Shown piece after piece: positions 60,925-64,000 of a stretch of DNA of 64,000 nt (within the stretch, counting starts at the first letter, position 1; every line of letters begins with the position of its first letter). The stretch spans positions 248,001-312,000 of the forward strand of contig NZ_SNUJ01000001.1 in assembly GCF_012027395.1 (NCBI RefSeq). The letters run 5' to 3'. The position numbers were made by a program, and so were the translations under genes. Origin of the DNA: Thermococcus sp. LS1. GTDB lineage: Archaea > Methanobacteriota_B > Thermococci > Thermococcales > Thermococcaceae. A model generated the notes under the pieces. It made no database searches. It was not told the origin of the DNA and saw nothing but the letters and a program-made list of their open reading frames with translations.

Positions 60925-61827
60925 ATGCAAGTGAAAGTGGACCCAGAGGAAATTAAGAGGATCAAGAGGGAGATTGAGGCCCTGGAAAAAGAGAGAAACG
61001 AGATAAGGGCCAAACTTGAGGAGCTCGAAAAAGAGCTTCAAATCTGGATTCAGAAACGGGATGAGAAGAATAACGAGGTAAAACAGCTCCGCCAAAAGGG
61101 CAGGGAGTATAAAGCCAAAAGAGATGAAATCAATCAGCAGATTCAGGAGCTGAAGAAGAACCGCGAGGAGATCAACGCGAAGCTTGACCTCCTCTATCAG
61201 GAGATACTCGAGTACAGGACCAAGAGGGACGAGTACAACCAGCTCAGAAGGCTTAAGATGCCGCCCGAGAAGATACAGGAGCGCATAGAGAAGCTCGAAT
61301 GGGAGCTCCAGACCAACCCGAACATAACCCCAGAGCGCGAGAAGCAAATCGTCGACCAGATTCAGGTTCTCGCAACCGAGCTCGAGATAATCCAGCAGGC
61401 CGAGAGGTTCCACAACAAGCTCGTCGAGACCAGGAAGAAGGTCGACCAGCTCAAGAAGGCAAGGAGAGCCATCAGCATGGAGATCCAGAAGCTCGCCAAC
61501 CAGAGCCAGCAGTTCCACGAGCAGATGATAAAGGCCTTCAACCAGGCTGACGAGGTCAAGAAGGAGGCCGACGAGTACCATCAGAAGGTCGTCGAGCTCC
61601 GCGAAAAGATCAGGGAAGTCAGGAAGGAGCTCCGCGAGATCGAGAGGAAGATAAGGGAGTACGACGAGAAGCACAAGGAGCTCATTGCCTACAGGCTCGT
61701 CGCCAGGATGCGCGCCAAGAAGGACGCCAGCTTCGAGAAGGCAGTTGAGGCACTCGAGAAGTTCAAGCGCGGCGAGAAGCTCACGCTGGACGAGCTGCTG
61801 CTCCTCCAGAGGTACAACCTCGTCTGA
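60925..61827 (+). CDS. Long coiled-coil protein (COG1340-like)
   Basis: A 300-aa protein that is almost entirely heptad coiled coil (about 5-250; for example EIEALEKERNEIRAKLEELEKELQ and VVELREKIREVRKELREIERKI), with a short helical tail (LTLDELLLLQRYNLV). Archaeal relatives are labelled coiled-coil or SMC-like proteins and may act in chromosome or ribosome assembly; function is not established. It is followed 9 bp later by arcS, so the two may form an operon. Confidence 0.85.
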   Translation: MQVKVDPEEIKRIKREIEALEKERNEIRAKLEELEKELQIWIQKRDEKNNEVKQLRQKGREYKAKRDEINQQIQELKKNREEINAKLDLLYQEILEYRTKRDEYNQLRRLKMPPEKIQERIEKLEWELQTNPNITPEREKQIVDQIQVLATELEIIQQAERFHNKLVETRKKVDQLKKARRAISMEIQKLANQSQQFHEQMIKAFNQADEVKKEADEYHQKVVELREKIREVRKELREIERKIREYDEKHKELIAYRLVARMRAKKDASFEKAVEALEKFKRGEKLTLDELLLLQRYNLV

Positions 61828-61836
61828 GGCCTGACC

Positions 61837-63543
61837 ATGGAGGTACTCAGGCACGAAGGGCCTGGAAGGCTGGGCCTCGTAAGGCTGGGGGAGTACTCCT
61901 TCAGAACTCCAGCTTTGGCAGGGATAGATTTTACTATCTCCCCGTTCAATTCCTTCTTCCACCCCAAAGAGCCGGGTGATTATGACTTCAACCTTGCCCC
62001 GGCAATACCTCTCGGCTTCTACACGCCGGACGAGGTTATCCAGAAGGCCATAGGAAGGCTCTGGAGCATAAATTATGAAGGATTCAACGCGTTCTATCTG
62101 CCTGCACTCCGCCGGATGGAATACCTCCCCGAGTTCTTCAAAATAATCGAGCGCTATGGCTTTGAGGCAGTCTACCTCGGCAACTCAAAGATTCTGGTCA
62201 GGGAGTACCGCTACTTCGTGAGAATTTTAAGGGAACTCCGCGAGAGGTTTCCGAACATCATGATAATTGCCGATTTGGAGCCATTCTTCTATCCGCTGGC
62301 AGTTTACCTCGGTGTTGATGCCTTTGACACCCGCTCGCTCAAGCTCTACGACTTTGAGGGCAAGGCCTTCACTCAGTACAGCCCCTTCATCTGGAGGGAA
62401 GGCGAGAACTCTCTTGACTTCGCCCGTGAGACAATCCTTCTCGTCAGAAAGGCCCTCGAAGAAGGAAAGCTCCGCTATCTGGTTGAGAACTTCTTCCCGA
62501 CGCAGTACAACGCTGGCATTCTCAGAATAGCCGACCTAGAGCACGGCGATTACCTCGAAAAATACACGCCGATCCAGAAGGAGACGGTCTACTTCATCAG
62601 CGACGCCTCGATAAGGAGACCTGAAGTGAAGCGCTGGCACTCCCGCGTGGTTGAGCGCTTCGTCCCGCCGGAAAACACCGAGCTACTTCTCCTCTTCCCC
62701 TGCTCGGCCAAGAAGCCCTATTCATTCTCGCGCTCCCACACGCTCTACCGCAAAGCTGTGAAAGAGGCGCTCGGCTCTGGCATTGCCAAAGTCCACGAGC
62801 TTATCCTTACCTCACCCTTCGGCGTCGTCCCGAGAGAGTGGGAGTGGCTGGCTAAGTACGACATAGTCGTCACCGGCCACTGGAGTGAGGAAGAGATTAA
62901 ACCAGCGGCAGAACTCCTCGCGAAGACGCTGGAGAAGTACCCGAAGGACGTTCCGATAATAGCTCACCTCGACGAGGCCTACGTCGAGATAGCCAAGATA
63001 GCCGCTGAAATGACAGGCAGGGAGATAATCTTCACCCGTGTTGAGAACGGGACCACGAGCAAGGAGAGTCTCAGGTCACTGACTGAAACCCTCAGGGAGT
63101 TCAAGCTTGAGGGAACCAAGGAGGATAGGACATACCGCTACTTCGAGGGCATAAGGAAGGTCTTTGACTTCTATTTTGGTATTGGCGCTGGAGAAGCCGT
63201 CCTGCCGGATAAAGGCCAGGTTAAGGGCTCCAAGATGCTTCGCCTCTTCGTCGACGGCCAGCAGACGGGAACTTACAAGGACGGCGTGATAAGCGTGACG
63301 CCCTTCGGCATGCAGAGGATTTATGATGCAACCAAGTCCTACTGGGTGAAGATAGACTTCGACCTTCGCGGTGATGTCTTCGCAGTGGGTGTTGGCGAAG
63401 CCGATGAGAAAATCCGCCCGGACGATATAGTGGGTATCGTCAGGGACGAGAAGGTCGTCGGTGTCGGCAAGGCCGTCCTCAGTGGCGAGGAGATGGTCAG
63501 GGCTAAGAAGGGCGTTGCCGTGAAGGTAAGGAAGAGGGCATAG
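61837..63543 (+). CDS. arcS: Archaeosine synthase, TgtA2/ArcS
   Basis: A 568-aa amidinotransferase that converts preQ0 at tRNA position 15 to archaeosine. It has a degenerate TGT-like N-terminal domain (about 1-280), the hallmark LFPCSAKKPYSFSRSH segment (about 285-300), and a C-terminal PUA domain (about 490-568; KGSKMLRLFVDGQQTGTY, VGVGEADEKIRPDD). The Cys-based site is the amidinotransferase nucleophile of the family. ATG 61837 follows the coiled-coil gene by 9 bp. Confidence 0.92.
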   Translation: MEVLRHEGPGRLGLVRLGEYSFRTPALAGIDFTISPFNSFFHPKEPGDYDFNLAPAIPLGFYTPDEVIQKAIGRLWSINYEGFNAFYLPALRRMEYLPEFFKIIERYGFEAVYLGNSKILVREYRYFVRILRELRERFPNIMIIADLEPFFYPLAVYLGVDAFDTRSLKLYDFEGKAFTQYSPFIWREGENSLDFARETILLVRKALEEGKLRYLVENFFPTQYNAGILRIADLEHGDYLEKYTPIQKETVYFISDASIRRPEVKRWHSRVVERFVPPENTELLLLFPCSAKKPYSFSRSHTLYRKAVKEALGSGIAKVHELILTSPFGVVPREWEWLAKYDIVVTGHWSEEEIKPAAELLAKTLEKYPKDVPIIAHLDEAYVEIAKIAAEMTGREIIFTRVENGTTSKESLRSLTETLREFKLEGTKEDRTYRYFEGIRKVFDFYFGIGAGEAVLPDKGQVKGSKMLRLFVDGQQTGTYKDGVISVTPFGMQRIYDATKSYWVKIDFDLRGDVFAVGVGEADEKIRPDDIVGIVRDEKVVGVGKAVLSGEEMVRAKKGVAVKVRKRA

Positions 63544-63545
63544 CT

Positions 63546-64000
63546 ATGAGGAGGGCCATTGGACTGCTTTTCTTAGCCCTGGCAGTTCTCGCCCCTCTTC
63601 CTCAGGCTTCTGCAGGGTACAACGGGGCCGAAAAGCTGGAGTTTGATGTGGTCGTCATCTCAGGCGATTCAGCTATCCTTTCGGTGACTTACACAACGTA
63701 CTCCCCCTCCATGAGCGGTTCGCTCGTCCCCACCGTCTGTTGTCTGAGCTTCAACTTCTACGCCAACTCCAGCGGGACATACCTAATAGACGAATCATGG
63801 GAGAAGCCAGTGGTTCACTGGTACAGGGGTTTCTACTACGTCTTCATCACCCCAACAATCGGAAACAACTCACTTGAAGTCTTCCGTCTGGGGGAGGACT
63901 GCTTTGAGAGGGTCACCACGATAAGGCCGGAGATTGAGGACTATCAGATGGACTTCGCCATCGCGATGCCCTACCTCGTGGTCAGGGTTGCGCCGTGGAA
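63546..64000 (+). CDS. N-terminal part of a secreted protein (3' truncated)
   Basis: An open frame from ATG 63546 to the window end without a stop (151 codons). It begins with a clear signal peptide (about 1-23; MRRAIGLLFLALAVLAPLP, cleaved near QASA-G) and continues as a beta-rich, Tyr/Ser-containing extracytoplasmic domain with several N-x-S/T sites and a CC pair (PTVCCLS). It starts 2 bp after the arcS stop. Function cannot be told from this part. Confidence 0.75.
   Translation, partial: MRRAIGLLFLALAVLAPLPQASAGYNGAEKLEFDVVVISGDSAILSVTYTTYSPSMSGSLVPTVCCLSFNFYANSSGTYLIDESWEKPVVHWYRGFYYVFITPTIGNNSLEVFRLGEDCFERVTTIRPEIEDYQMDFAIAMPYLVVRVAPW

Noticed and set aside
60862-61962. Minus-strand Leu-rich open frame opposite the coiled-coil gene
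   Set aside because: The Lys/Glu heptads of the real gene read backwards as Leu/Phe; not a membrane protein.
1-64000. CRISPR arrays, insertion sequences, prophage or rRNA genes
   Set aside because: No regularly spaced direct repeats, transposase motifs, integrase or rRNA-like sequence were seen on reading the window.

Overview
The window is a gene-dense stretch of an archaeal chromosome, almost certainly from Thermococcales and most likely Thermococcus. The case rests on the VOR/POR 2-ketoacid:ferredoxin oxidoreductase cluster with one shared gamma gene, a tungsten aldehyde:ferredoxin oxidoreductase of the glyceraldehyde-3-phosphate (GAPOR) type beside the archaeal type V fructose-1,6-bisphosphatase, the split thermostable fumarase, archaeal NAC, TFE and archaeosine synthase, a tRNA-Trp intron carrying a box C/D guide, TATA-box promoters, and many GTG/TTG starts placed 4-8 nt after GGTGA or GGAGG. 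Closest named relatives are from recall of protein families; no database was searched.

Layout. 1-9.4 kb: tail of a surface protein, TldD with a divergent two-wHTH regulator, an ArsB/NhaD-type transporter flanked by two Usp genes, a secreted Lon-like (S16) protein, a PAPS-reductase-family protein, a box C/D sRNA and an M20 deacylase. 9.4-10.1 kb: non-coding, with tRNA-Ala(CGC) inside a cluster of palindromic repeats. 10.1-17 kb: C4/CoA metabolism (malic enzyme, CoA-transferase, two-subunit fumarase), serA, a PhoU-like DUF47 gene and panE. 17-24.3 kb: trmJ, ogt, a membrane TPR protein, a CBS protein with a CPA2 antiporter, NAC, an AhpD-like protein, HflX and Pit. 24.5-30.2 kb: porG-vorDAB-porDAB. 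30.3-39.8 kb: an Mrp/NBP35 ATPase, a candidate structured RNA, TFE, a PfkB kinase, an ACT-HTH regulator, acylphosphatase, CutA, DUF99, a candidate C/D sRNA, a tandem Usp, an Lrp regulator and a nitroreductase. 39.8-48.8 kb: an accessory-looking run on the minus strand (NicX/M29-like protein, two Asp/Glu/hydantoin racemases around a DUF917 protein, a complete Opp ABC transporter). 49-64 kb: gcvT, an EamA transporter, intron-containing tRNA-Trp, fbp and gor, an FAD oxidoreductase, a broken peptide-binding protein gene, carbamate kinase, a membrane ClpP-class protease, a coiled-coil protein, arcS and the start of a secreted protein.

How it fits together. Much of the window serves peptide/amino-acid fermentation and ferredoxin-linked carbon flow. 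Transported peptides and amino acids feed VOR/POR, acyl-CoA and C4 enzymes connect to malate and fumarate, and fbp and gor sit at the switch between gluconeogenesis and glycolysis; a TATCAT-N5-GTGATA site lies upstream of the fbp TATA box.

Most notable: an exact 146-bp tandem duplication that frameshifts a family-5 binding-protein gene; the racemase/DUF917/Opp cluster as a possible uptake and ring-opening system for hydantoin-like compounds; box C/D RNAs at 8.2 kb and 37.5 kb; a GC-rich candidate H/ACA-like RNA at 31.3 kb; a frameshifted small membrane protein gene at 21.0-21.2 kb; and inverted repeats in the pit, por and CoA-transferase initiation regions.
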